This document shows positions 1-9,662 of a stretch of DNA of 64,000 nt, piece by piece (positions within the stretch are counted from its first letter, which is position 1; each line of letters starts with the position of its first letter). The DNA lies in assembly GCF_041058985.1 (NCBI RefSeq), contig NZ_JBEHZE010000001.1, positions 558,001 to 622,000 on the forward strand. The letters run 5' to 3'. Source of the stretch: Hyphococcus lacteus (GTDB taxonomy: Bacteria; Pseudomonadota; Alphaproteobacteria; Caulobacterales; Parvularculaceae). The notes under the pieces are model-generated. The model saw nothing but the letters and a program-made list of their open reading frames with translations. It was not told the origin of the DNA and did not search any database. A program made the position numbers and the translations under genes.

Positions 1-383
1 AATTTTTCCGGATCATCTTCGAACCCAGAAGCAATTAGAAATACAAATGCCGGTGCCGCCACCTGAACCAATGCAGTCAACAGCGTCAGTATAAAGATTA
101 GCCCGGCAAGAACTTCTTCGGCAAAATGCTTTGCTTCGGCCTCGCCGCCATCAACCTTTCGTCCTTGGAACATCGGAATAAAGGCAGCATGAAAAGCCCC
201 CTCCGCGAACAGCCGCCGGAACATATTCGGCAACCGAAATGCTGCCCAGAAAGCGTCAGCAACCGGATTGCCGCCCGCACCGATGATGCCCGCCATGAGG
301 ATCTGACGCACAAACCCCAACACGCGGCTGAACATCGTCATGCCGCTTACAGTCGCCAGCGATTTAAAAATATTCCCGCTCAT
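1..383 (-). CDS. murJ: MurJ/MviN lipid II flippase, N-terminal part (cut by window edge)
   Basis: Reading from an ATG at 383 the product starts MSGNIFKSLATVSGMTMFSR and stays open to base 1, so about 127 N-terminal residues are present and the C-terminus lies outside. The stretches GFVRQILMAGIIGAG and PNMFRRLFAEGAFHAAFIPM are hallmark MurJ sequence: the first membrane helices plus the conserved arginine-rich loop of this MATE-like family. MurJ moves lipid II across the inner membrane for peptidoglycan synthesis. The gene follows glnD by about 50 bases on the same strand, so it is likely the last gene of a mutS-sel1-glnD-murJ transcript, a common alphaproteobacterial order. The fragment contains no frameshift. 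Confidence 0.93.
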   Translation of the reverse strand, partial: MSGNIFKSLATVSGMTMFSRVLGFVRQILMAGIIGAGGNPVADAFWAAFRLPNMFRRLFAEGAFHAAFIPMFQGRKVDGGEAEAKHFAEEVLAGLIFILTLLTALVQVAAPAFVFLIASGFEDDPEK

Positions 384-435
384 AGGGTCTCTTATGAAAA
401 ATCAGCAAAAGCCGAAAATTGACGCTTAATGGGGT

Positions 436-3150
436 TCACGCCTCAGAGCCAGCCGTGAGGACCTCAAATAAGGTCTTTTCAATATGCGCAAGCGTTGCAG
501 GGTCCGTTAATTTCTGACCGTTTCGATCCTGAAGATAAAATGCGTCAACAGCACGTTCGCCATAAGTCGAAATATGGGAGGAAATGATTGTGGCCCCCGC
601 ATCCGCAAGCGCGCCGGTCAGTTCATAGAGCAATCCCGGGCGGTCAAGACCTTCGGCTTCGATAACGGTTGCGGTTTCTGACGCATTTGGTTCTATCCGC
701 ACATCAGCCTCAACGGTGAATATCTCTCGTCGGTCGCCAATACGTCGTCGCAGCTTCGGCGGTGTTTCGGGACGCGTCGATGCGGCGGTCAACAATGCCC
801 CATGAAGACGGCGAGTCTGTTCAACATCTTCGACAGGAACACCATCCGGAGACTGAATAATAAAAATGTCGATTGCCTTGCCATCGGCCGTCGTAAGCGC
901 CTGCACTGTTCTTACGCTCATTCCGGTAGACGCCACCGCACCCGCAAGATCGGCCAACAGGCCGGCCCGGTCATCGGTATAGACAATAGCCTCAAGGTCG
1001 CCATCGCGCGGCGTCGCGACCACAGCGCTGTTGGCCGCATCTCGTTCAGCCGCACGTGCGAGCATTGCAAATCGAACGATGATCTCTGGGTCAAGCATAC
1101 GCATCATAGAATCGTCGAGACGACCTAAAAATGCGTTTTTATCTTGATCAGCCCACCCCACCAACCGCGTTTCGGCTTCGCGTCGCACAAGAACGGCGCG
1201 GTCATCAAGTTTTTTCTCTAGTGCTTTATCACCATGTTCAAACCACAACGCCGCACCATCATATAGTTCCGATAGGCGACGTCTTGTCATTTCATCCCAT
1301 GACTGAACACCAACCACTCGCAAGTGACAAACGGAAATCACCAACATTAAATCTAGTCGCGCGCGTGTACCGACCGAGCGCGCAAAGGCCGAAATAACAT
1401 GGCTCTCTGTCAAATTCCGTCGCTCAGCCGTGCGTACTAACATCAAATGCCGTGAAGCCGCCCATCCGATAAGCGAGGCATCGGCCTCGTTCATACCAAG
1501 GCGCTTGGAAACCCGCGTCACTAGTTTTTCGCAGGCAATCACTGACTTTTCTTTGAGCGACCACTTTGCTTCATGCAGCAAAACGCCATAAAAAAATACA
1601 AGAGGGTTTTCTGCATTGCGAACAATGTGCGTTGCAATAGGGTGATCTTCTTCGAGACGATTGCGATAAATATCGACAATAAACCGAACGCACCGAAGCA
1701 CATGCTCATCAAGGGTAAACCGCCGATAAAGACCATAGTCGATACGGCCAACGATAGAACCAAAGGCTGGGATATATTTTCCCAACAACCCTGTTTCCGT
1801 CATAATTCGCAGTACACGGACAGGATCGACTGAATCGGTCAAAATACCCGCAAAGAGTTTTGCGATCACCGGGTCACGGCGCACTTCTAGTGTAACGCTT
1901 GCGGTCTGTTCGGTGACGATGGCCAATGCGTCTGGGTGAAAGTCAATTTTCGGCTCTTTGCCGAAGGCGCGAAAAAGTCTGAACATATCGCGCGGTGCGC
2001 TGCGCGCACGAGACGGGTTTTCAAAATCAAGCCGTCCGTTACGAATGCGTAAGTTCGGCTTGCCGGAGGCTTCGTCTTGCTGAAGTGCTCGTGGCAACAT
2101 TTTGGGAAGACGTGGCAGTCGCTTTGATCGTTCTTCCTCAAGGCGCGCACATAAAAGCCGTGTCAATCGACCCACTTCGACGGCGTTGACGAAGTAGTGC
2201 TTCATCAACCGCTCCGCAGCCGTCATATTTTTTCGGTCCGCATAGCCTAGACGCGTTGCAATTTCTGGCTGGACATCAAAGGATAGTTTCTCATCGGCGC
2301 GACCACGCAAGTCGTGTAAATGCGCCCGCACCGACCACAAAAAACGCTCGGCTTTGACAATCGCCTGACGCTCTGATGCGCCCATGACTTTATCCATCGC
2401 CGCATTAGTCTGTACCGCGTCACCATACGCATAATTGTATAGCCACCGAATCGTCTGGAGGTCACGTAGCCCCCCCTTACCTTCTTTCACATCGGGTTCG
2501 ACAAGATAGCGAGTTTCAAACTGTTTCGCCTGCCGTTCGTTTTGCTCGTCGAGCTTCGCCGTTACAAATTCAGGAATTGTCCGTTTACGCAGCTTGTCAT
2601 ATGCCGTGTGAAATTCGTCAAAAATATCCTTAGACCCACACAAAAACCGCGCATCAAGATAGGCCGTACGCGCGACGATGTCTTCTTTGCAAAAGTCAAC
2701 GGCGCTTTTTGGTGTATGCGCTGCGTAACCCAGTTTAACGCCAGAATCCCACAATGGGTACAGAAGCTTGTTGAGGGTATCCCGAAGCTGTGTTTCGATC
2801 TGAGGCCGATGTAAGAACAATAGGTCAATATCAGAATATGGTGCGAGTTCCGAACGACCAAAGCCACCCACAGCACACACAGCAATATCATCGCCGAAAT
2901 TATCGCCCGCATTTTTGACTAATGATTTGACCATTTCATCAACGCCGCGCGAAAGTTTAAGCGCAATGCGGTCGCCACGCACGACATCGCGCATGGTTTT
3001 ACGTCGCAACGTTAACAACGAATTTTTTAAAACCTTGCCTGTCGCGCCATGTGCCTGTCCGGCGCGATCAGCCAGCATTGCTGCGGCAATTGCCTCGTCA
3101 AGCGTTTCGCTTGCAAGATAGGATGTATCAGCCGACTGTTTGATTGTCAC
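436..3150 (-). CDS. glnD: Bifunctional PII uridylyltransferase/uridylyl-removing enzyme GlnD
   Basis: 904 residues, the usual length. GlnD uridylylates PII when glutamine is low and, in most bacteria, removes UMP when glutamine is high. The nucleotidyltransferase motif is intact at about residues 95-110 (GGFGRSELAPYSDIDL). Two C-terminal ACT domains for glutamine sensing are present (about 715-785 and 825-895, the latter with GLDRPGLLYELTG). The central HD domain is unusual. The first histidine (DEH, about 483) and the later RHL histidine are there, but the usual HDIAKG is LLHEAKWS (H526-E527) and the GGDHS element is missing. Known GlnD relies on this domain for de-uridylylation, so that activity may be changed or lost; this is inference. 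The start is GTG with no clear ribosome site. Confidence 0.95.
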   Translation of the reverse strand: MTIKQSADTSYLASETLDEAIAAAMLADRAGQAHGATGKVLKNSLLTLRRKTMRDVVRGDRIALKLSRGVDEMVKSLVKNAGDNFGDDIAVCAVGGFGRSELAPYSDIDLLFLHRPQIETQLRDTLNKLLYPLWDSGVKLGYAAHTPKSAVDFCKEDIVARTAYLDARFLCGSKDIFDEFHTAYDKLRKRTIPEFVTAKLDEQNERQAKQFETRYLVEPDVKEGKGGLRDLQTIRWLYNYAYGDAVQTNAAMDKVMGASERQAIVKAERFLWSVRAHLHDLRGRADEKLSFDVQPEIATRLGYADRKNMTAAERLMKHYFVNAVEVGRLTRLLCARLEEERSKRLPRLPKMLPRALQQDEASGKPNLRIRNGRLDFENPSRARSAPRDMFRLFRAFGKEPKIDFHPDALAIVTEQTASVTLEVRRDPVIAKLFAGILTDSVDPVRVLRIMTETGLLGKYIPAFGSIVGRIDYGLYRRFTLDEHVLRCVRFIVDIYRNRLEEDHPIATHIVRNAENPLVFFYGVLLHEAKWSLKEKSVIACEKLVTRVSKRLGMNEADASLIGWAASRHLMLVRTAERRNLTESHVISAFARSVGTRARLDLMLVISVCHLRVVGVQSWDEMTRRRLSELYDGAALWFEHGDKALEKKLDDRAVLVRREAETRLVGWADQDKNAFLGRLDDSMMRMLDPEIIVRFAMLARAAERDAANSAVVATPRDGDLEAIVYTDDRAGLLADLAGAVASTGMSVRTVQALTTADGKAIDIFIIQSPDGVPVEDVEQTRRLHGALLTAASTRPETPPKLRRRIGDRREIFTVEADVRIEPNASETATVIEAEGLDRPGLLYELTGALADAGATIISSHISTYGERAVDAFYLQDRNGQKLTDPATLAHIEKTLFEVLTAGSEA

Positions 3151-3255
3151 AAATTGCTTGTCACGGGGTATCGAATGAAAAATTTCACCCCATTGTCGCG
3201 CGGCACAATGAAAAATTCAACTGTGGCAAACCGTAAGTTGTTAATGGATGCTCGT

Positions 3256-3972
3256 TCAAAGAGACGCCAAGCGGCGAAGAACGATCGCCGCACCCGCATG
3301 ACCATTATCAGCCGCCTTCGCACACCAATGACGAGCCCGGTCAGGGTTTTGAGTATTTTCGCCGAGCGCAAATGTTTCACACAAACGGAACGCCGCCTCG
3401 TCCGCTTTTGGAAAGCGGGCTTTTTCAGCCTCAGCAGTAATTTCCAGCCAGCGCACCATATCAACTTCGGATGCCACCACACCGTCACCAAGCTCATACC
3501 GCTCGGCTAAACGCCAAGCGGCAACCGGGTCACCGCTTTCAGCTCGCACTGTTTCAATCTCAATCATGTCCTTTAGCGTCGGGCTATGCGCCAATTCTTT
3601 TCTACGCAGATCCTCCAGCCGGATAAGCGCAGCGTAATCGCCTGCGCGCGCTGCCTGTTTGAGCAACTGAACACCACCGAGCAGGTTTTCTGCGGAAGCC
3701 GCCTCGCCCTCGATCAACATATAGCCGAGATAGCGCTGGGCCTTTGGCTCACCTGCATCCGCACCAACGGTTAATAGCGCCGTTGCAGTAGGGAAATCAC
3801 CCAGTCGATAGGCCCGTACGCCTTCCTGAATTGCTTCGCTCAATGAAATGGTTTGCGAATTCGTCGCCGGCACTGATGCGTATTGCGGGGTCGCTTCGGG
3901 AATCGCTTGTCCAGCCTGCGCGACTGCTGACACTGAGATGACCGCGACCACAGCCGCCATCCAATTTTTCAT
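3256..3972 (-). CDS. Periplasmic Sel1/TPR-like repeat protein
   Basis: 238 residues from the ATG at 3972. A longer reading from 4014 would bury a good signal peptide (MKNWMAAVVAVISVSAVAQA), so I choose 3972. After the signal come alpha-helical repeats of Sel1 type: alanine- and glycine-rich turns such as GEPKAQRYLGYMLIEG, GDPVAAWRLAERYELGDG and AADNGHAGAA, spaced about 36-40 residues apart. Sel1 repeats usually form protein-binding solenoids in the envelope. The gene sits between mutS and glnD on the same strand, 51 bases after the mutS stop, so it is probably co-transcribed. No enzymatic motif is visible and its partner is unknown. Confidence 0.75.
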   Translation of the reverse strand: MKNWMAAVVAVISVSAVAQAGQAIPEATPQYASVPATNSQTISLSEAIQEGVRAYRLGDFPTATALLTVGADAGEPKAQRYLGYMLIEGEAASAENLLGGVQLLKQAARAGDYAALIRLEDLRRKELAHSPTLKDMIEIETVRAESGDPVAAWRLAERYELGDGVVASEVDMVRWLEITAEAEKARFPKADEAAFRLCETFALGENTQNPDRARHWCAKAADNGHAGAAIVLRRLASL

Positions 3973-4023
3973 CTCGGATCCCCACTCAGAAGCGGGAAAA
4001 ATTCCCCGCCGCAATGGGCGCCC

Positions 4024-6699
4024 TCATACCTCATCCAAGAGAGATTTCAACCTATAGATCGACTCTAATGCATCTCTTGGTGACATACTATCGGGATCAA
4101 GCGCATTGAGTGCATCCGTTAACTGATTATTTTGATGAGGTGTCTCAATTTCTGGCTCAGGCACCGCTGCAAACAGCGGCAATTCAGTCATGCTGCCCCC
4201 GCCTTGTCGCCGATCTTCGAGCATTTTCAGGATGACTTCAGCACGCTTAACCGCACCCGGCGGAAGCCCTGCGAGGCGGGCGACAGCAACCCCATAAGAA
4301 CGGTCAGCCGGCCCCGCCCCAACTTCATGAAGGAATACAACATCACCTTTCCATTCTCGAACTTTCATAGACACGTTATTTAACCGTCGCAGCTTTTCGG
4401 CCAACGCCGTTAATTCATGGTAGTGAGTCGCGAAAAGTCCGCGACATCGATTCGTATCATGAAGGTGTTCTACGGCCGCCCATGCAATCGACATCCCATC
4501 AAATGTCGATGTACCGCGCCCTATTTCATCAAGCACCACCAGCGAATGCGCCGTGGCCTGATTAAGTATCGCGGCAGTCTCTACCATTTCGACCATAAAA
4601 GTAGAGCGCCCACCGGCAAGATCGTCAGATGCGCCGACCCGAGAAAACACGCGGTCAATAATGCCGATATGCGCACGCGTCGCCGGCACATAGAGACCGG
4701 CCTGTGCCAGTATAGCGATTAATGCGTTTTGCCGGAGGAAGGTTGATTTACCGGCCATATTCGGGCCCGTCACCAACCACAAATAAGCGTCATCTTTATC
4801 GCCAAGCACGCAATCATTCGCGATAAAGCCATCGGAAATTGAACGCTCTACGACCGGGTGACGCCCGCCTTTGATTTCAAACGAAACGCTATCGTCAATA
4901 ATTGGCCGAACGTATTGATGCTCTAACGCGAGCATCGCGCCAGATGTCGCCACATCAATTTCCGCTATTGCCGCCGCCACAGCCGATATTGCCGTACGCC
5001 GTTCCAATATTGTGCGGCAAAGCCCCTCAAATAGCTCAAGCTCTCTTGCTTGGGCCTCATCACGCGCACGCGAAATTTTTGCGTCAAGCTCCGCCAGTTC
5101 ATTCGTGCTGAATCGAACGGCACTGACCAATGTTTGACGATGGATAAATGTCTCGTTGAGCGGTGCAGACATCAACTTATCGCCTTGGGTCGGCGGTGTT
5201 TCGACGAAATAGCCCAGCACATTATTGTGTTTTACTTTAAGCGCCTTCACACCAGACAGCTCTCGGTAATTGGATTCTAGACCAGCAATCACCCGGCGCG
5301 ATTCATCACGCAGTATACGAACGGAATCAAGGCCCGGGTCAAACCCTTTAGCAATGAACCCACCGTCGCGCGCCAACATCGGCAACTCAGCGCTCAAGGC
5401 TTCGCGTAGTTTCGTAACCAATTCCGAAAACCCAGCACCTTTCGCATCTTCTAATGCAATGACACCGTTTTTCAGTTCATCCGGCAACGTATTACCGCCC
5501 GCACCCGACGAGATCGTCTGCGCGATCTCTCTTGCTTTCAATAATGCATCGCGTATTGCCGCGAGATCTCTGGGGCCACCGCGCAACGCCCCAAGCCGTG
5601 AGATTGCACGAGCGGCGTCAGGTGTTTCTTTTAACAAGCCACGAACCTTATCGGCTAAGTCTCGTGCAACCTCAAAAAATCCAATAGCGTCATGGCGAGC
5701 GCCAATATCATTGAGATTCGTTAGCGGAGCCGAGAGCCTTGATGCCAGCAATCGCGCACCCGCACCTGTTACTGTTCGGTCTATCGCCCACAAAAGCGAC
5801 CCCTTTCGGGTTCCGGTCTGTGTTTGCAATATCTCCAACGACACCCGCGTCGCAGCATCAATCACCATCGCTTCGCTTAACGCGGCCCGGCGCGGCGGGT
5901 TTAACGCAGGCATACGCCCCGCCTGCGTCAATGTCACATACCCCAACAATGCGCCAAGCGCCCCACACTCAGGCCTAGAGAACTCCCCAAACCCATCGAG
6001 CGAAGCAACCGAATAGGTTTCCATTATGCGCCGTTGACCGGCAGCAGAGTCAAAATAATGCGCAGCCTGGGGGCTTAAGGTCATATCGCGCGACATAACA
6101 GGAGTGCGCCATGGGCTGTCGTCGTCAAAATCCGGAACCACAAGTTCTTTAGGAGAGATCGCCGCCAAATCAGCCGCGACCCGATCAACATTTGTTTCGC
6201 GTACGGATAACTCTCCGGTGGAGACATCAACCCATGCAATCGCAGCCTCCGCGCCATCGCGGAATATCGCAAGCGCTGCAAGAAAGTTGTTTGACCGCGC
6301 ATCCAAAAGAGAGTCTTCAACAATTGTACCGGGCGTCACCGTGCGAACGATTTCACGCTTTACAACCGATTTTGATCCGCGCTTTTTTGCCTCCTCGGGG
6401 CTTTCCATTTGCTCGCAAATTGCAACCTTGTGTCCTGCGCGAATAAGTTTTGCGAGATAGTTTTCATAAGCGTGAAACGGAACACCACACATCGGAATTG
6501 CTTCACCGGCATGTTGACCCCGCTTGGTCAACGCAATATCGAGAGCACGTGCGGCGGCGATTGCATCATCGAAAAACAATTCGTAGAAATCACCCATTCG
6601 ATAAAAGAGTAATGCATCCTTCGCCGTCCCCTTTATGGAGAGGTACTGCACCATCATCGGTGTCGGCTCGTTCGCAGATTTGGTTTTCGTTTTTGTCAT
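4024..6699 (-). CDS. mutS: DNA mismatch repair ATPase MutS
   Basis: 891 residues, normal for MutS1. MutS binds mismatches, then recruits MutL in an ATP-dependent way. The N-terminal mismatch-binding domain has the conserved FYE motif (RMGDFYELFFDDA, about residues 32-44) and the preceding PMMVQYLSIK typical of MutS1. Near residue 645 is the Walker A segment GPNMAGKSTFLRQ, followed by the ABC-type core with LDEIGRGTSTFDG and the FATHYHEL switch. The C-terminus keeps a tail (DALNALDPDSMSPRDALESIY) resembling the tetramer/clamp region. It reads away from the YgjP gene with 148 bases between them. It is probably the first gene of the minus-strand run through sel1, glnD and murJ. Confidence 0.97.
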   Translation of the reverse strand: MTKTKTKSANEPTPMMVQYLSIKGTAKDALLFYRMGDFYELFFDDAIAAARALDIALTKRGQHAGEAIPMCGVPFHAYENYLAKLIRAGHKVAICEQMESPEEAKKRGSKSVVKREIVRTVTPGTIVEDSLLDARSNNFLAALAIFRDGAEAAIAWVDVSTGELSVRETNVDRVAADLAAISPKELVVPDFDDDSPWRTPVMSRDMTLSPQAAHYFDSAAGQRRIMETYSVASLDGFGEFSRPECGALGALLGYVTLTQAGRMPALNPPRRAALSEAMVIDAATRVSLEILQTQTGTRKGSLLWAIDRTVTGAGARLLASRLSAPLTNLNDIGARHDAIGFFEVARDLADKVRGLLKETPDAARAISRLGALRGGPRDLAAIRDALLKAREIAQTISSGAGGNTLPDELKNGVIALEDAKGAGFSELVTKLREALSAELPMLARDGGFIAKGFDPGLDSVRILRDESRRVIAGLESNYRELSGVKALKVKHNNVLGYFVETPPTQGDKLMSAPLNETFIHRQTLVSAVRFSTNELAELDAKISRARDEAQARELELFEGLCRTILERRTAISAVAAAIAEIDVATSGAMLALEHQYVRPIIDDSVSFEIKGGRHPVVERSISDGFIANDCVLGDKDDAYLWLVTGPNMAGKSTFLRQNALIAILAQAGLYVPATRAHIGIIDRVFSRVGASDDLAGGRSTFMVEMVETAAILNQATAHSLVVLDEIGRGTSTFDGMSIAWAAVEHLHDTNRCRGLFATHYHELTALAEKLRRLNNVSMKVREWKGDVVFLHEVGAGPADRSYGVAVARLAGLPPGAVKRAEVILKMLEDRRQGGGSMTELPLFAAVPEPEIETPHQNNQLTDALNALDPDSMSPRDALESIYRLKSLLDEV

Positions 6700-6847
6700 C
6701 GGTTGTTCAGAAGCGGTGACCCTGAAAAAGACATTATTAAAAGCCCTTATTGCACGCTAAAAGTAGATTGTTTTCATAGATAATGCCGAAACAAATTGAT
6801 CTTTCGACCAAACCGGTAAGGATATATCTTGTGAGTGTATATTCCTT

Positions 6848-7582
6848 ATGCCGGTAAACCACATCACCCGAACCGAAATCAATATCGGAGCACGGGCAGC
6901 ACCGCTTATTGCCCGTGTGAACCGCCGCGCCAAGCGGTTGATTTTGAAGGTCGATCCCGTAACTGGGGAAATTCATGTCACCGCACCAAGCAAAAGCGCG
7001 CTTCCACAGGCGATCAGCTTTGCCCACGAGCGAATCGACTGGATTGCCAGCCAACTACAGGACCAATTACGCGGGCGCCCATTCAAAGCCGGTATGACGA
7101 TCCCCTATCAAGGGATTGATCACATCATCATCCATGATGAAAATCTGCGTGGCGCAGTTCGAATCGATAATGACTTTATGCCCGCCATTCGCGTAGGCGG
7201 ACGGCCAGAACATCTCAATCGCCGTGTCGCCGATTGGCTTAAGCGGCAAGCACGATTGCGCTTGACCGAGCGCTCAGATTTTTATTGTGAACAACTAAAG
7301 CGAAAGCGTGGCCGCATTCAAATTCGCGACACACGCACGCGTTGGGGGTCATGTTCATCCGATGGCTCGCTCTCGTATTCATGGCGACTCATCCTCGCGC
7401 CAACCGAAATTCTTGATTATGTGGCTGCCCATGAATGCGCGCACCTGATCCACCTGAATCATTCACCTGCATTTTGGCGCATTGTCCGCGGGCTCGGCGT
7501 CGATTGTCGTGGAGCCGCACAATGGTTGAGCACCGAGGGGCCAACCCTTTTCACATATGGCGTTGCTGATTCAGCCCGTTGA
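6848..7582 (+). CDS. YgjP/DUF45-type zinc metallopeptidase
   Basis: 244 residues. The C-terminal half matches the YgjP/DUF45 (M48-like) family. It has the RWGSCSSDGSLSYSWRLILAP block (about residues 165-185), then an HExxH zinc site HECAHLIHLNH (H195, E196, H199, with H205 a likely third ligand) followed by SPAFW. No signal peptide or membrane helix is seen, so it is probably cytoplasmic. Family members are poorly characterised putative proteases. It is divergent from mutS, and its last 12 bases overlap the end of the convergent penicillin-binding protein gene. No strong ribosome site precedes the ATG. Confidence 0.88.
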   Translation: MPVNHITRTEINIGARAAPLIARVNRRAKRLILKVDPVTGEIHVTAPSKSALPQAISFAHERIDWIASQLQDQLRGRPFKAGMTIPYQGIDHIIIHDENLRGAVRIDNDFMPAIRVGGRPEHLNRRVADWLKRQARLRLTERSDFYCEQLKRKRGRIQIRDTRTRWGSCSSDGSLSYSWRLILAPTEILDYVAAHECAHLIHLNHSPAFWRIVRGLGVDCRGAAQWLSTEGPTLFTYGVADSAR

Positions 7583-9499
7583 TTGCAACAGGGTGGCAAT
7601 CGGGTCCGTTGGTTTTATCGGCGCATTGTAGACTGGCGGCGGCAACGCACGGACCATCATCTCTCGCCATATAATCGCAGGTGCTCTGCCGCCCGTAATC
7701 CCATCCATTGGCCGATTGTCGTCACGCCCGACCCAAACCACACCAACCAAACCGCCCGCATGACCAGCAAACCATGCGTCACGATTATTTTGGGACGTAC
7801 CGGTTTTGCCGGCGACCGCATAACCCGGAATTTTTGCGGCCCGCCCTGTGCCCCATTCGGTTACACTTTGCATCATATCATTGGTTGCGGCGATGGCGCT
7901 TGGCGATGCCGCTTCACTTACGATCGTGCCGCCGCGCCGAAAAATTACATCACCGTCCGCTGTTTCGATCCGATCAATTGAATGGGCGACAACTTTAAAA
8001 CCACCATTCGCGAATGGAACATAAGTTGCGGCTAAATTGAGCGGCGAAATCTCATCAACACCCAGTGCAAGCGACGGCCCAGGATTTAAATTGTCCGACC
8101 ACCCCATATTTCGTGCAGTTTCACGGACCTTATTTCGACCAACCCGTTCTTGCAGGCGGATCGCCGCACTATTCAACGAACGCGCCAAGGCTTCGCGTAA
8201 TGTAACCTCGCCATAGAATTTATCTTTATAGTTTCCCGGCGACCACTTTCCGATCTGAACCGGCGCATCAATGATCTTACTATCGGCGTGCTCGCCATGG
8301 GACATCGCAGCGAGATAGATAAACGGCTTAAACGCAGAGCCAGGCTGCCGTTTTGCTTGCGTTGCCCGATTATATTGGCTCCGCGCATAATCGCGCCCGC
8401 CGATCATTGCCCGCACCGCACCTTCACGGTCCATCATGACTACGGCGCTTTCAATATCGCTTAGACCATCACCGGCCACAGCTAGCCCTGCGATCAAACC
8501 CGTTTCTGCCGCCGCCTGCACTTTCGGATCAAAGGTCGTCCGAATAATTAAATCTGCATCAACACTCGGCGAAAGACTACGCGCTTCACGCATCACATGA
8601 TCAATGAAATATGGTGCTGCTTCAAACCGTGGCGACGCGAGCATCACCGGGTTTGAAATCGCAACATCTGCGGCACGTCTTGTTAAAAAACCTGCGGTGA
8701 CCATTTGCTCGATAACAAGTCGCCCCCGTTTGCCCGCATCTTCTGGGTTACTGGTCGGCGAATAGCGCGACGGAGCCTTTAACAATCCCGCCAGCACTGC
8801 CGCTTCACCGACCGCCAGCTTTGATGCAGGCTTTCCAAAATAACGGTAACTCGCCGCATCAATGCCATAGGCACCAGCACCAAAATACACCCGGTTAAGA
8901 TAGAGCGTCAGGATTTCGTCTTTGCGAAACTTATGCTCCAACCAAAACGAGAGCATCAATTCTTGGATTTTACGCTTCATGGTGCGCTCACCACTCAGGA
9001 ATACATTCTTGGCGAGCTGTTGGGTGATGGTCGAACCACCCTGACGAACCGATCCTTCATTGGCATTTACGATCAGCGCCCGAACTATTGAAACCGGGTT
9101 GGCACCAAAGTGATGATAGAAATTTCTGTCTTCAACCGCGAGCACCGCGTTCGGAACATGAGCCGGAAGGGACGACAATTTGATCGGGGCACCATGGCTA
9201 ACCCCATGAAGCATGATCGGTGCGCCATCAGCCGCCAAAAGGGTTACTTTTGGGCCATCACCCTCACGCCAAAGCTCAGCGGTATCGGGAAGATCGCTGG
9301 CGAAATAAGCAAAAATTGCCGCAAATGCCACCAGGCCAGTAAAAGCAAAGACGCTCAATTCCGCCGCTGCGCGGCTAAAAGGGGCAAGCGCCGCAAAGCG
9401 CGACGGAGCGCGTCGCCGAGCAGCTCTCCGCGTGCTTCGCCGACGGCTTTTAGCCTTAGGGCGGCGTTTAGCCTTTGCTTTTGTCTTTCTACGCACCAT
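7571..9499 (-). CDS. Class A penicillin-binding protein (PBP1A-type transglycosylase/transpeptidase)
   Basis: 642 residues. The protein polymerises and cross-links peptidoglycan in the periplasm. It starts with a very basic cytoplasmic tail (Arg/Lys-rich, residues 1-35) and one membrane anchor (about 48-68). The GT51 transglycosylase domain follows, with the catalytic EDRNFYHH (E123), QGGSTITQQLAKN and RKIQE motifs. The transpeptidase domain has the nucleophile motif SAFK (S388, K391), SLN in LARSLNSAA, and KTGT near residue 568. It is shorter than enterobacterial PBP1A (about 850 residues) because the OB-type insert and C-terminal tail are small. It converges with the YgjP gene, overlapping by 12 bases. 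Assignment as a class A PBP is firm; the exact subclass (1A, 1C or 2C) is not. Confidence 0.93.
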   Translation of the reverse strand: MVRRKTKAKAKRRPKAKSRRRSTRRAARRRAPSRFAALAPFSRAAAELSVFAFTGLVAFAAIFAYFASDLPDTAELWREGDGPKVTLLAADGAPIMLHGVSHGAPIKLSSLPAHVPNAVLAVEDRNFYHHFGANPVSIVRALIVNANEGSVRQGGSTITQQLAKNVFLSGERTMKRKIQELMLSFWLEHKFRKDEILTLYLNRVYFGAGAYGIDAASYRYFGKPASKLAVGEAAVLAGLLKAPSRYSPTSNPEDAGKRGRLVIEQMVTAGFLTRRAADVAISNPVMLASPRFEAAPYFIDHVMREARSLSPSVDADLIIRTTFDPKVQAAAETGLIAGLAVAGDGLSDIESAVVMMDREGAVRAMIGGRDYARSQYNRATQAKRQPGSAFKPFIYLAAMSHGEHADSKIIDAPVQIGKWSPGNYKDKFYGEVTLREALARSLNSAAIRLQERVGRNKVRETARNMGWSDNLNPGPSLALGVDEISPLNLAATYVPFANGGFKVVAHSIDRIETADGDVIFRRGGTIVSEAASPSAIAATNDMMQSVTEWGTGRAAKIPGYAVAGKTGTSQNNRDAWFAGHAGGLVGVVWVGRDDNRPMDGITGGRAPAIIWREMMVRALPPPVYNAPIKPTDPIATLLQSTG

Positions 9500-9662
9500 A
9501 GACCATGCTTCGAATCATGTGGTTAACGAGTGGTAAAGAGAACGCCTGAGAAAGCGATATTTCGCTTCTGTGTGAATTGCGCCATAATCGCTTTTCCATA
9601 GGAAACAGAACAAACACAGGATCAACGATATCCTGGGACAATAGTAATCAAGGGGACCCGCC

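Noticed and set aside
5270..6016. 248-codon open frame on the plus strand opposite mutS
   Set aside because: It lies fully inside mutS in antisense. The product is low-complexity Ser/Pro/Ala-rich with no known domain and no ribosome site, as expected for a shadow of a GC-biased gene.
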